NCBI RefSeq assembly: GCF_000421845.1
Contig: NZ_ATXU01000004.1
Location: forward strand, 186,001 to 250,000
Source: Leucobacter chironomi DSM 19883
GTDB taxonomy: Bacteria; Actinomycetota; Actinomycetes; Actinomycetales; Microbacteriaceae
DNA length: 64,000 bases
Reading direction: 5' to 3'
Positions within the stretch are counted from its first letter, which is position 1. Every line of letters begins with the position of its first letter. The position numbers were made by a program, and so were the translations under genes. The notes beneath the pieces are model-generated. The model did no database searches. It was not told the origin of the DNA and was given only the letters and a program-made list of their open reading frames with translations. Shown here piece after piece: positions 8,700-18,100 of the stretch.

Positions 8700-9788
8700 A
8701 TGATCACCGATCACCCGCCGCTCGCGGGGAGCGCCCTCGACCGCGATGCCGAGACCCGCGCCGAATTCGGGCTCCTGCGCGACGCTTGGAACGATCCGGC
8801 GGCGAGGCTCCTGCGACTGCGCGGCGTCGAGATCCCGGTCGTCGACGGCCAGGACGGGCCTGGGCTGCGGCTCGCGCTGATCCCCACCGCCGGCGAGTTC
8901 GAGACCGCGGATGCGGATCAGGCCGCCCGTCATCTCTTCCTCGGCCGTGCGCACGGTTCTCCCGTCTTCGCGCTCGCGGTTGCGGCGCACCCCGCCGCCG
9001 ACGTCGCTCGCGACGGGGCGCCGCACGCCGCCGGAGCCGCCGACGGCGTCGGCGGCGGATCGGGCCTGCCCGCCGGCGAGCGGTGGTGCCATCCTTTCGA
9101 GATCGCCGATCGGCTGCCCGAGGCGGAGCGCGAGATGATCGCCGTCGCCTCCGCCCTCGTGCGCTGGCATGAATCGGCGCGGTTCTCGTCGCGCGACGGT
9201 AGCCTCACCGAACCTGCGCTCGGCGGCTGGATGCGACGCGACGCGCACGGCGGCGAGCACTTCCCGCGCACCGATCCGGCCGTGATCGTGCTCGTCGAGC
9301 ACGAGGGCCGCGTGCTGCTCGGCTCGAACGCGCTCTGGGAGAGCGGCCGCTTCTCGCTGCTCGCCGGATTCGTGGAAGCAGGGGAGTCGCTCGAGCAGAC
9401 GGTCGTGCGAGAGGTGCTCGAGGAGTCGGGGGTGCGCTTGGGCGAGGTGGAGTATGTCGCGTCGCAGCCGTGGCCGTTCCCGCGCTCGCTCATGCTGGGC
9501 TTCCGCGCCCGGCTTGCGCCCGGGGCGGATCCGAACGAACTGCACCCCGACCCCGAGGAGATCTCGGAGCTGCGGTGGTTCACCCGCGAGGAACTGCGCA
9601 ACCCCGCCCCCGGAATTATCCTGCCGATGCCGCTCTCGATCGCGCGCTGGCTGATCGACCGCTGGGTCGCTGAGGGCGACCCCGACGCTGCGCCGTCGAG
9701 GCACGATCGTGATCGCGCGGTCTCCGGCGCCGTCTCCGAGGAGGACAAGACCGCCGTCACCCTTGCGGAGAGCGCGCATGGCGAGTGA
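8700..9788 (+). CDS. nudC: NUDIX hydrolase, NAD(+) diphosphatase family (NudC-like)
   Basis: A 362-residue NudC-type protein, expected to hydrolyse NAD(H) to NMN(H) and AMP and possibly to remove NAD caps from RNA. GAGAGGAG lies just before the ATG at 8700. The complete Nudix box GX5EX7REUXEEXGU is present (GFVEAGESLEQTVV, then REVLEESGV), and the family signature SQPWPFPRS follows it. The zinc ribbon before the Nudix domain has lost its cysteines: the usual FCxxCG is FSSRDG, and the second Cys pair is replaced in MRRDAHGGEHFPRTDPAV. The stop lies 11 nt inside uvrD2, so the two genes are coupled. Confidence 0.88.
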   Translation: MITDHPPLAGSALDRDAETRAEFGLLRDAWNDPAARLLRLRGVEIPVVDGQDGPGLRLALIPTAGEFETADADQAARHLFLGRAHGSPVFALAVAAHPAADVARDGAPHAAGAADGVGGGSGLPAGERWCHPFEIADRLPEAEREMIAVASALVRWHESARFSSRDGSLTEPALGGWMRRDAHGGEHFPRTDPAVIVLVEHEGRVLLGSNALWESGRFSLLAGFVEAGESLEQTVVREVLEESGVRLGEVEYVASQPWPFPRSLMLGFRARLAPGADPNELHPDPEEISELRWFTREELRNPAPGIILPMPLSIARWLIDRWVAEGDPDAAPSRHDRDRAVSGAVSEEDKTAVTLAESAHGE

Positions 9789-11460
9789 CGCCGATCCCAT
9801 CCTCGAGGCGCTCGACCCGGAGCAGCGGGAGATCGCGGAGAGCCTGCGCGGCCCGGTCGCGGTCCTCGCCGGGGCGGGCACCGGTAAGACCCGCGCGATC
9901 ACGCATCGCATCGCCCATGGCGTGCGCAGCGGGGTGTACGCACCCGAGCGGGTGCTCGCCGTGACGTTCACCCGTAAGGCGGCGGGCGAACTGCAAGGGC
10001 GTCTGCGAGGGCTGGGAGCCGACGGGGTGCGCGCGCAGACGTTCCACGGTGCGGCGCTCGCCCAGCTGGGACACTTCTGGCCGCAACTCGTCGGGGGTAC
10101 CGCGCCGAAGGTGCTGCCCGGCAAGGTCGCGGCGCTCTCTCAGGCGGTCGAGGGCATGGGGGTGCGGATCGGCGGCGAGGCCCTGCGCGACGTCGCGTCG
10201 GAGATCGAGTGGCGCAAGACGTCGATGCTGAGCATCGACGGCTACGCCGAACGAGTGCAGGACCGGCCCCTGCCGATGGGGCTCACCGCCGAGCAGCTCG
10301 TCGATCTGCACCGGGCCTACGGGGCGCTGCTCGAGGAGCGGAGGCAGATCGACTTCGAAGACGTGCTCGTGCTGCTCACCGGCATGCTCGAGGCCGAGCC
10401 GCTCGCCGCACTGCAGGTGCGGGAGCGCTACCGCTTCTTCACCGTGGACGAGTTCCAGGACGTGTCCCCGCTGCAGCACGCGCTGCTGCGGGTGTGGCTC
10501 GGAGACCGGGACGACCTCTGCGTGGTGGGCGACGCGAGCCAGACCATCTACTCCTTCGCGGGCGCCTCGAGCTCGTACCTGCTGCGCTTCGGCGCCGAGT
10601 ACCCGCACGCGCGCGAGATCAGGCTCGAGCGCAACTACCGTTCGACGGAGCCGGTCGTGCGGCTCGCCAACCGGCTCATGCGGGATCGGCCCGGTGCGCT
10701 CACGCTGCGGGCGACCCGCGAGCGCACGGAGGCGGCTCCGCCCACCTTCGAGTGGTTCGGCAGCGAGCACGACGAGGCCGCCGCGGTGGCGGATTCCATC
10801 GCCGACGCGCTGAAGCGGGGCACTCCGGCCTCCGAGATCGCGATCCTCTACCGCACGAACGCGCAGTCCGCCCGCTTCGAGGAGGCGCTGCAACGGCGAG
10901 GGGTCAGTGTGCGCGTGCACGGGGCGCAGCGCTTCTTCGAGCGTGCCGACGTGCGCCAGGCGGTGATGCTCATCAGGGGAGAGGCGAAGGTCGCGGACTC
11001 GCGGCCGCTGTTCCAGATCGTCAGCGATGTGCTGCGCGCCGGCGGATGGACCGGGAAGGCCCCCGAGGGCGCCGCCGCGCGCGAGCGCTGGGAGGCGCTC
11101 AGCGCGCTGCTCGCGCTCGTGGACGAGATGCCGCCTGGCACGGGGATCCGCGAGTTCAGCGAGGAGCTGCTCGCCCGGCAGCGCACTCAGCATGAGCCGA
11201 CACTCGAAGCGGTCACGCTCAGCGCCATCCACGCGGCCAAGGGTCTCGAGTGGTCGATGGTGCACGTCGTCGGGATGAGCGAGGGCCTGCTGCCGATCGC
11301 CCACGCCGATGACGAAGCGGCCATCGACGAGGAGCGGCGGCTCGCCTACGTCGCCTTCACCCGGGCGCGCGATGTGCTGCGGCTCTCCGGGGTGGGCGGC
11401 GGAGCGCGCGCGCCGCGGCAGCCGTCGCGGTTCATCTCGGAGGCCGGTCTGCTGGCGTGA
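9778..11460 (+). CDS. uvrD2: UvrD2-type superfamily 1 DNA helicase, short form
   Basis: A 560-residue 3'-5' SF1 helicase. The ATG at 9778 overlaps the end of nudC by 11 nt and gives the typical N-terminus leading to Walker A LAGAGTGKTRA. Other motifs are VTFTRKAAGEL, DEFQDVSPLQH (motif II), GDASQTIYSFAGA, LERNYRS and SAIHAAKGLEWSMVHVVG. Mycobacterial UvrD2 is near 700 residues, with a C-terminal HRDC domain and a tetracysteine module; this protein stops at SRFISEAGLLA and has neither. The 3' end overlaps the converging next gene by 29 bp. The nudC-uvrD2 order is as in mycobacteria. Confidence 0.9.
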   Translation: MASDADPILEALDPEQREIAESLRGPVAVLAGAGTGKTRAITHRIAHGVRSGVYAPERVLAVTFTRKAAGELQGRLRGLGADGVRAQTFHGAALAQLGHFWPQLVGGTAPKVLPGKVAALSQAVEGMGVRIGGEALRDVASEIEWRKTSMLSIDGYAERVQDRPLPMGLTAEQLVDLHRAYGALLEERRQIDFEDVLVLLTGMLEAEPLAALQVRERYRFFTVDEFQDVSPLQHALLRVWLGDRDDLCVVGDASQTIYSFAGASSSYLLRFGAEYPHAREIRLERNYRSTEPVVRLANRLMRDRPGALTLRATRERTEAAPPTFEWFGSEHDEAAAVADSIADALKRGTPASEIAILYRTNAQSARFEEALQRRGVSVRVHGAQRFFERADVRQAVMLIRGEAKVADSRPLFQIVSDVLRAGGWTGKAPEGAAARERWEALSALLALVDEMPPGTGIREFSEELLARQRTQHEPTLEAVTLSAIHAAKGLEWSMVHVVGMSEGLLPIAHADDEAAIDEERRLAYVAFTRARDVLRLSGVGGGARAPRQPSRFISEAGLLA

Positions 11461-12286
11461 TCGGCCCGCACGCGCACTCGGGGTGCGCGGCGACCCGCGT
11501 GAGCCGGGGCGCACCGCTGACCTGACCCTGGCGCATGGGGATCACCGCTCGCGTCGAGTGCGCCGATGCGTCGCCCGCGCGCCAGCGGCTGATGAGCATC
11601 GTGGCGAAGGCCGCCGCCATGTGCGCGCCGGCGGCGGTCTCGGTGCGCGGCTTCGAGCCGTGGAGCTGCGCGGCGAGCACCGGGTAGGCGGGATCCTCTG
11701 CGAGCAGGGTCAGCGCGCAGCAGGTGTGACAGGGGGCTCCGTCTTCGGAGACGAGCGGGCCCACCAGGATCGCGCGGTCGGTGAACCGGATGAGCAGGTG
11801 GGGCACCGCGAGGCTCAGCCACCGCTGCGCCCGCTCGAGCGGTTCGAGGAACCGTTCGACGTGCACCACGAGCTCGTACGCCTCGTCGGTTTCCGGCGGC
11901 GCGTCGAGCGTGCAGAGGCCGGCCGCGGTCAGCGCGTCGCGCAGCGCGGGGACCTCGCGCCCGTCGTCGCAGAGCAGTGCGCGCAGGACCTGCTGAGAGG
12001 GACCCGCCGTGCAGCCCGGTTCGGTCGGCGCCGGCACCGACTCGAGCGCGGGCGAGAGCGCCGAGAGCACCGCCCGAGTCTCCTGCGGGGTGGCGCCCAG
12101 ACGGCGCGCCTCTTGCGACATGCGCTGGGGCGGAATCCCGGCGACGAGCGCGCCGATGAGGCGCTGCACGCCCGCGCTCGGGTGGTGCACCCGGGCCTCG
12201 GCGCGTTCGAAGCCGACGCGCAGGGTGTCTGGATCCTCCCAGCAGAGCGGAAGGTCGGAGCGGATGCGGGTGATCGTGTCGTTCAT
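11432..12286 (-). CDS. TOMM cyclodehydratase/E1-like (YcaO-partner type) orphan protein
   Basis: A 284-residue protein whose C-terminal half resembles the E1-like leader-binding/cyclodehydratase proteins of thiazole/oxazole-modified microcin (TOMM) pathways: ILVGPLVSEDGAPCHTCC, then DPAYPVLAAQL, an Ala-rich helix, and HPECACGP. The two cysteine clusters (CHTCC and CAC) match the paired zinc ligands of that fold. No YcaO partner, precursor peptide or exporter for such a pathway is in the window. Actinobacteria keep a gene of this type beside uvrD2 (Rv3196 region), so a housekeeping role is likely. The ATG at 12286 was chosen because upstream residues look non-coding. Confidence 0.7.
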   Translation of the reverse strand: MNDTITRIRSDLPLCWEDPDTLRVGFERAEARVHHPSAGVQRLIGALVAGIPPQRMSQEARRLGATPQETRAVLSALSPALESVPAPTEPGCTAGPSQQVLRALLCDDGREVPALRDALTAAGLCTLDAPPETDEAYELVVHVERFLEPLERAQRWLSLAVPHLLIRFTDRAILVGPLVSEDGAPCHTCCALTLLAEDPAYPVLAAQLHGSKPRTETAAGAHMAAAFATMLISRWRAGDASAHSTRAVIPMRQGQVSGAPRLTRVAAHPECACGPITPADRPPR

Positions 12287-12478
12287 GCCACGAGTCTGGG
12301 CCAGGTCGGATCCGCCGGAGCGGTTATCCACAGAGATCGGCCGAGATCGGAAGGACAACCGCCGAACCGATCGCCTGTGAGCGAAGTCCGGCCCGCCGCG
12401 GGACTCCCCGCTCAGGCGGAAATCACCCGCCCGGGAGAGCGGAGGCCCGCTCCGGCCGGCTCGCCCTGTACGAGCGAT

Positions 12479-13876
12479 TCAGGCGGTGCGCCCGCGCCCG
12501 TCCTCGCCGCCCTCGTGCGGGGGCAGCTCTCCGTCGAGCAGCTGCGCCAGCGCGGTGTCGAACTCGTCGGCTTCGGCGTCGGGAGCCGCCCCCGCGAGTC
12601 CGAGCCGTTCGAGCAGCCGCGCCGGGTGGTCGAGCTCCTCGGCGGTGGGCAGCAGATCGGGGTGGGCCCACAGGCCGTCGCGGGTCGCGGCATCGCTGCG
12701 CTCCGCGACGAGCCGCCACACGGCGGCCGCATCCCGCAGTCGCCGGGGCCGCAGTTCGAGGCCCGCGAGCGCGGAGAACGCGTGTTCCGCCGGGCCGCCG
12801 GTAGCGCGCCGCCGCCGCACCATCTCGGCGATCGCATCCGCGCCGGGGATCCGCTTCGCCGCCTCCGCGGTGACCACGTCGACCCAGCCCTCGATGAGTG
12901 CGAGCATGGTCTCGAGACGCGCGTGCGCGGCCTCCTGCGCGTCCGTCTTCGGCGGAATCAGCGCGCCGTTCGAGATCAGCTCCTGGATCTGCTCCGGATG
13001 CTGCGGATCGATCTCCCGCGCCATCTCCTCGATGCGGTCGGTGTCGATCCTGATGCCGCGCGCGTAGTCCGTGATCGCCGTCAGCAGGTGCAGCCGCAGC
13101 CACTTCGTGTGGCGGAACAGGCGGGCGTGCGCGAGCTCGCGCACGGCAAGGTAGAGCGTGACCGCCTCGGCATCCTGATCCAGCCCTTCGGCGAACGCCG
13201 CGACCCCGCTCGGCAGCAGCGCTCCGCCCTCGCGGCCCGGGCCCGACAGCAGCGGGATCCCGATATCGCCGGCCGAGACGACCTCGCCCGAGATCCGCCC
13301 CACGATGGTGCCCAGCTGCACTGCGAAGAGCGCGCCGCCCACACTGCGCAGCATCGGTGTCGCGCCCTGCAGAGCCCCGTTCAGCTCATCCGGCATCTGG
13401 CTCTGCAGCGCCTCCACGAGCGCGCGCGTGATGGACTCGGCGACGGGCTCGGCCAGGCTGATCCACGTGTCGACCGACTGCTGCACCCATTCGATGCGGG
13501 TGAGCGTGCGCGGCGCATCCGGCGTCGCCCCCAGTTCCGTCGCCTCGTCGAGCCACAGCGAGGCGACGGGGAAGGCGCGCATCGCCGGCGCGGGATCGCC
13601 CGCCGGCGCACCGGCGCTCGCAACCTCGATCGCGGTGCGGCGCGCGGTCGACCAGTCGATCTCATCGCTGGGGTGCTGCATGGCCCCCTGCAGCGTGCTG
13701 AACAGGCCCTGCAGCGTCTTCGGATCGACAGGGATCCCCGCGGCCTTCGCGAACTGCTCGGCATCGAGGCCGTTCGCCCCGCCGCCGCCCTGGAGCATCT
13801 CCCGGAGGATGCGCTGCAGCTCCTCGAAGTCCTCCGGACCTCGGCCGCCGGGGTTGTCGTGGTCGCTCTCGCTCAT
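12479..13876 (-). CDS. zinc-dependent metalloprotease-like protein (DUF2342 family, Rv3195-like)
   Basis: A 465-residue protein of the actinobacterial DUF2342 family, often called zinc-dependent metalloprotease or hydrolase. The central segment VRELAHARLFRHT carries an RExxH variant of the HExxH zinc motif; experimental activity is unknown to me. The N-terminus is Gly/Asp-rich and probably disordered. I chose the ATG at 13876 (MSESDHDN) because GGAGG precedes it; a start 33 nt further upstream would lack this. It is divergent from the PDZ-Lon protease gene, as in mycobacteria (Rv3195/Rv3194c), so the two may share a regulatory region of about 140 bp. Confidence 0.82.
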   Translation of the reverse strand: MSESDHDNPGGRGPEDFEELQRILREMLQGGGGANGLDAEQFAKAAGIPVDPKTLQGLFSTLQGAMQHPSDEIDWSTARRTAIEVASAGAPAGDPAPAMRAFPVASLWLDEATELGATPDAPRTLTRIEWVQQSVDTWISLAEPVAESITRALVEALQSQMPDELNGALQGATPMLRSVGGALFAVQLGTIVGRISGEVVSAGDIGIPLLSGPGREGGALLPSGVAAFAEGLDQDAEAVTLYLAVRELAHARLFRHTKWLRLHLLTAITDYARGIRIDTDRIEEMAREIDPQHPEQIQELISNGALIPPKTDAQEAAHARLETMLALIEGWVDVVTAEAAKRIPGADAIAEMVRRRRATGGPAEHAFSALAGLELRPRRLRDAAAVWRLVAERSDAATRDGLWAHPDLLPTAEELDHPARLLERLGLAGAAPDAEADEFDTALAQLLDGELPPHEGGEDGRGRTA

Positions 13877-14018
13877 TGCCCGTTCCTCCGCTCGTGCGTC
13901 GCCATCCACGCTACGGCACCACCGTCAGATCCGCCTGCTAGATTGGCCGTCGCTCGGCGAATCCCATTGCGCCGACTGCGAACAGGCCCGGTGCGGATCC
14001 GCCCGGCGGAGGAGACCA

Positions 14019-15101
14019 GTGAACGACGACCGGATCGAGCGCCGCCGCCTGCGCATCATGCTCACGATCGGCCTCATCGCGTGCGCGGTGCTGCTGGCGG
14101 CGCTGATTCCGTCGCCCTTCGCGATCGAGCGGCCCGGGCCCGTGGTGAACGTGCTCGGCGAGGTGCGGCTCGACGACGGCGATACAGGTCCCGTCATCTC
14201 GATCGACGACGCCGAGCTGTTCGAGACCGAGGGGGAGCTGAACCTGCTCACCGTCTCGATCCTCGGCGATCCCGAGCATCCGAAGAGCTGGCTGTCGCTG
14301 CTGCCCGCGCTCGTCGACCCCGCGCAGCGCATCGCCCCGGTGAGCGAGTTCTACCCCGAGGGGCTGACGGTCGAGCAGCGAGCCTCGCAGAACGCCGCCT
14401 ACATGGACTCGTCGCAGATGCAGGCCGCGGCTGCCGCGTTCCGACAGATGGGGGAGCCCGTGCCGGTGGAGCTGAGCGTCGCGGCGGTGATCGAGGGCGG
14501 CCCGGCCGACGGCGTGCTGCAGGAGGGCGACGTGCTGCTCACCGCCGCCGGCGAACCCGTCGGCGATTTCGCAGCGCTGCGGGAGCGCGTGATCGCCGCC
14601 GGCGCGGGCGGCAGCTTGGTGCTCGGGATCGAACGCGACGGCCGGGCGCAGGAGGCCGTGCTCGAGCCTCAGCTCCCGCAGGGCGGGGACGAGCCCCTCA
14701 TCGGGGCGTCCATCGCCTCCCAGTACGAGCTGCCGAGTGACGTCGACATCAGTCTCTCCCAGATCGGCGGCCCGAGTGCGGGCCTCGTCTTCGCGCTCGC
14801 GATCGTCGACAGGCTGACACCGGGCGCGATGCTGGACGGGCTGACCGTCAGCGCGACCGGCACCATCGACGGAGCCGGGAAAGTCGGCGCGATCGGCGGC
14901 CTGACCCAGAAGATGTGGGCGGCGGATCGGGCCGAGAGCGACCTCTTCCTCATGCCGATGGGCAACTGCGGCGATCTGCCGGACCAGCGCCCGGACGGGC
15001 TCAGGATCGCCCCCGTCGCGACGCTCGACGAGGCGATCGCCGCCGTCGAGGCCGTCGCGGAGGGGGAGGAGCCTGCGGGCGTCGAACGCTGCGGCGCCTG
15101 A
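14019..15101 (+). CDS. membrane-anchored PDZ-Lon serine protease (YlbL/Rv3194c-like)
   Basis: A 360-residue protein with one N-terminal membrane helix (LTIGLIACAVLLAALIP), a PDZ domain in the middle (AVIEGGPADGVLQEGDVLL) and a C-terminal Lon-type protease domain. The Ser-Lys dyad is visible: S253 in GGPSAG and K298 in GLTQKMWAA. The domain should face outside the membrane. The GTG at 14019 follows GGAGGAG by 5 nt. The GDxLPDQRPDGL region ends in Cys-containing VERCGA, and NCGD is an internal Cys; a disulfide is possible. It precedes the UPF0182 gene as in mycobacteria. Confidence 0.88.
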   Translation: MNDDRIERRRLRIMLTIGLIACAVLLAALIPSPFAIERPGPVVNVLGEVRLDDGDTGPVISIDDAELFETEGELNLLTVSILGDPEHPKSWLSLLPALVDPAQRIAPVSEFYPEGLTVEQRASQNAAYMDSSQMQAAAAAFRQMGEPVPVELSVAAVIEGGPADGVLQEGDVLLTAAGEPVGDFAALRERVIAAGAGGSLVLGIERDGRAQEAVLEPQLPQGGDEPLIGASIASQYELPSDVDISLSQIGGPSAGLVFALAIVDRLTPGAMLDGLTVSATGTIDGAGKVGAIGGLTQKMWAADRAESDLFLMPMGNCGDLPDQRPDGLRIAPVATLDEAIAAVEAVAEGEEPAGVERCGA

Positions 15102-15155
15102 CGGCTCGGCGCATTGTCAGCGGCGCCCGATAGGGTGGACGGCAGCCCCCGCCCG

Positions 15156-15172
15156 GCGCGCCTGAGGCGCGC
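15156..15172 (+). terminator. small hairpin between the PDZ-Lon and UPF0182 genes
   Basis: GCGCGCC (15156-15162), a TGA loop, and GGCGCGC (15166-15172) form a 7-bp perfect stem. A TAGGGT box at 15131-15136 lies just upstream, so the hairpin could instead sit in the 5' leader of the UPF0182 mRNA. No T-run follows. Confidence 0.3.
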
Positions 15173-15199
15173 AATCAGGACAGGAAGAACCTCGACGAC

Positions 15200-18100
15200 G
15201 TGACCGACCAGAACGCAGGCGCTCCGGCCGCCAGTCCACGCAGAATCTCTCCGCTCGCCATCACCGTCGTGCTGGTGGTGCTGCTGATCCTCGGCTTCCT
15301 CGCGGTCGCCGCGGTATCGGCCGAGGTGCTGTGGTACCGCCAGATCGGGTACCTGCCGGTGCTCACGACGCAGTGGATCGCGGCGGCGGTGATGTTCCTC
15401 ATCGGCTTCGTCGGGATGGCCGTGCCGCTGTTCTTCGCGATCGATATCGCGTACCGCAAGCGCCCCGTCTACGCGCGCCTCACCGCCCAGCTCGATCGCT
15501 ACCAGGAGCTGTTCGAACCGCTGCGACGCCTCGTGAAGTGGGCACTGCCCTCCGTCTTCGGCCTGTTCGCCGGCATCAGCACCGCCACCCAGTGGCAGCG
15601 CGCGCTGCTCTGGGTCAACAGTGAGCCCACGGGCGAGAAGGATCCGCAGTTCGGCTTCGACGTCTCGTTCTACCTCTTCGACCTGCCGATGCTGCAGGGC
15701 ATCGTCGGCTTCGCGTCTGCCGTGGCGCTCATCGCCCTCATCGCGGGGGTCGCCACGAGCTACCTCTACGGCGGGATCTCGTTCTCGGGACGCGACGTGC
15801 GCGTGTCGAAGGCGACCCGCATCCAGGCCGCGGTGATCGCCACGATCTACCTGGTGCTCCAGGCCGCGAGCCTCTGGCTCGACCAGTACGCATCGCTCAG
15901 CGACAGCGGCGGCCGGTGGACGGGCGCGCTCTTCCAGGATGTGCACGCGGTGATCCCGGGCAAGCAGATCCTGGCGGGCATCGCCGTGATCGTGGCGGTG
16001 CTGTTCCTCATCACCGCGTTCACGGGCAAGTGGCGCCTGCCGGTGATCGGCACCGCGCTGTTCCTCGTGTCGAGCATCGTGCTCGGCGTGGGCTACCCCT
16101 GGGCGGTGCAGCAGTTCCAGGTGGGGCCCGACGAGAAGAGCCTCGAATCCGAGTACATCGAGCGCAACATCGAGGCCACACGCGCCGCTTACGGCATCGA
16201 GAACGTCGAGGTCGAGCGCTACGACGCCGTCACCGACGCCGAGCCCGGCGCGCTGCGCAACGATGCGGTCACCACCGCGAACATCCGCATCATCGACCCC
16301 GAGATCGTGTCGCCCACCTTCGCGCAGCTCGAGCAGATCCGCCAGTACTACCAGTTCCCGCGCTCGCTCAGCGTCGACCGCTACGAGATCGACGGCCAGG
16401 TCGAAGACGCGGTCACGGCGGTTCGCGACATCGACATCAGCGATCAGGAGGGCTGGTACAACCGCACCCTCGTCTACACGCACGGCTACGGACTGGTCGC
16501 CGCCTACGGCAACCAGCGCTCGCCGGGCGGCGAGCCCGTGTTCCTCGAGAACGGGATCCCCACCAGCGGCAAGCTCGGCGAGTTCGAGCCGCGCGTCTAC
16601 TTCGGTACGAACTCGCCCGAGTACTCCATCGTGGGCGGCGAGCGGAAGCGCGCCATCGAACTCGACTACCCGGCGGACGCCGAGAGCGAGGCCGAGGCCT
16701 CCGCCGACGCCGAGGACGGAGCCGCGCCCGCCGAGGGCGAAGCCGTCGAATCCGAGACGGTCGAGGAGGACGGTGGCAACGGCCGCCAGAACATGACGAC
16801 CTTCTCGGGCGACGGCGGTCCCGAGCTGAGCAACCTCTTCGCCAAGCTCATCTACGCCCTGAAGTTCCAGGACATGGAGGTGCTGCTCTCGGGCGCGGTG
16901 GTCGACGGATCGCAGATCCTCTACGACCGCGATCCGGTCGACCGCGTGCAGAAGGTCGCCCCCTACCTCACGGTGGACGGCGCCCCCTACGCCTCGGTGG
17001 TCGACGGGCGCATCGTCTGGATCATCGACGGCTACACCACCTCGGACGACTACCCCTACTCCGAGGTGACCGACATGAACGCGCTGACGGTCGACGCGGA
17101 TAACGAGCGCACCGACCCGCTGCCCAAGCCGGTCAACTACATCCGAAACTCGGTGAAGGCCACGGTCGATGCCTACGACGGTTCGGTGAAGCTGTACGCC
17201 TGGGACACGGAGGATCCGCTGCTCAAGGCCTGGGGCAACATCTTCCCCGGCACGCTCGAGAACGTCTCCGAGATGAGCGGCGACCTGCTCGCCCACGTGC
17301 GCTACCCGAGCGACCTCTTCAAGGTGCAGCGCGCGATGCTCGGCGAGTACCACGTCACCGACGCCGACGCCTTCTACTCGGCCGAGGACCGCTGGCGCAC
17401 GCCGAACGACCCGGTGTCGAGCGCGGGCGCCGGGGCGCAGGCGCTCGCGCAGCCGCCCTACTATCTGACACTCGCCGCGGGTGCCGACGCCGAGCCGAAC
17501 TTCTCGATCTACTCGACCTACATCCCCGATCAGAAGGGCGAGGGATCGCGAGACATCCTCACCGGCTACCTCGCCGCGAACTCGAACGCGGGTTCCGACT
17601 CGGGCAAGGTCTCCGAGGAGTACGGCACGCTGAAACTGCTCACCCTCCCGAAGGGCGACCCGATCCCCGGCCCGGGCCAGGTGCAGAACAGCTTCACCAC
17701 GGACAGCGAGGTGTCACGCCTGCTCAACATCCTGCGCCAGGGTGAAAGCCAGGTCATCAGCGGCAACCTGCTGACCCTGCCGGTCGGCGGCGGTCTGCTG
17801 TACGTGCAGCCGGTCTACGTGAAGGCGTCCTCGGGAACGAGCTTCCCCATCCTGCAGAAGGTGCTCGTCTCCTTCGGCGACCAGATCGCCTTCGAGGACA
17901 CGCTCGATGCGGCCCTCGACGCGCTGTTCGGCGGCAACTCCGGTGCGAGCGCCGGCGACGGCGACACCACGCCGACGACCGAGGACCCGACCGACAGCGG
18001 AGACGGTGACACCGGCTCGGGCGACACCGGCGGTGACGCGGCGACCGGCGGCGGTTCAGCCGGTGGCGGCAACGCGTCGCTGGATGTCGCGCTGCGCGAC

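Noticed and set aside
11309-14740. 1143-residue plus-strand frame across the TOMM-like, metalloprotease and PDZ-Lon genes
   Set aside because: It runs antisense to two genes and out of frame with the third; only low-complexity Arg/Ala sequence.
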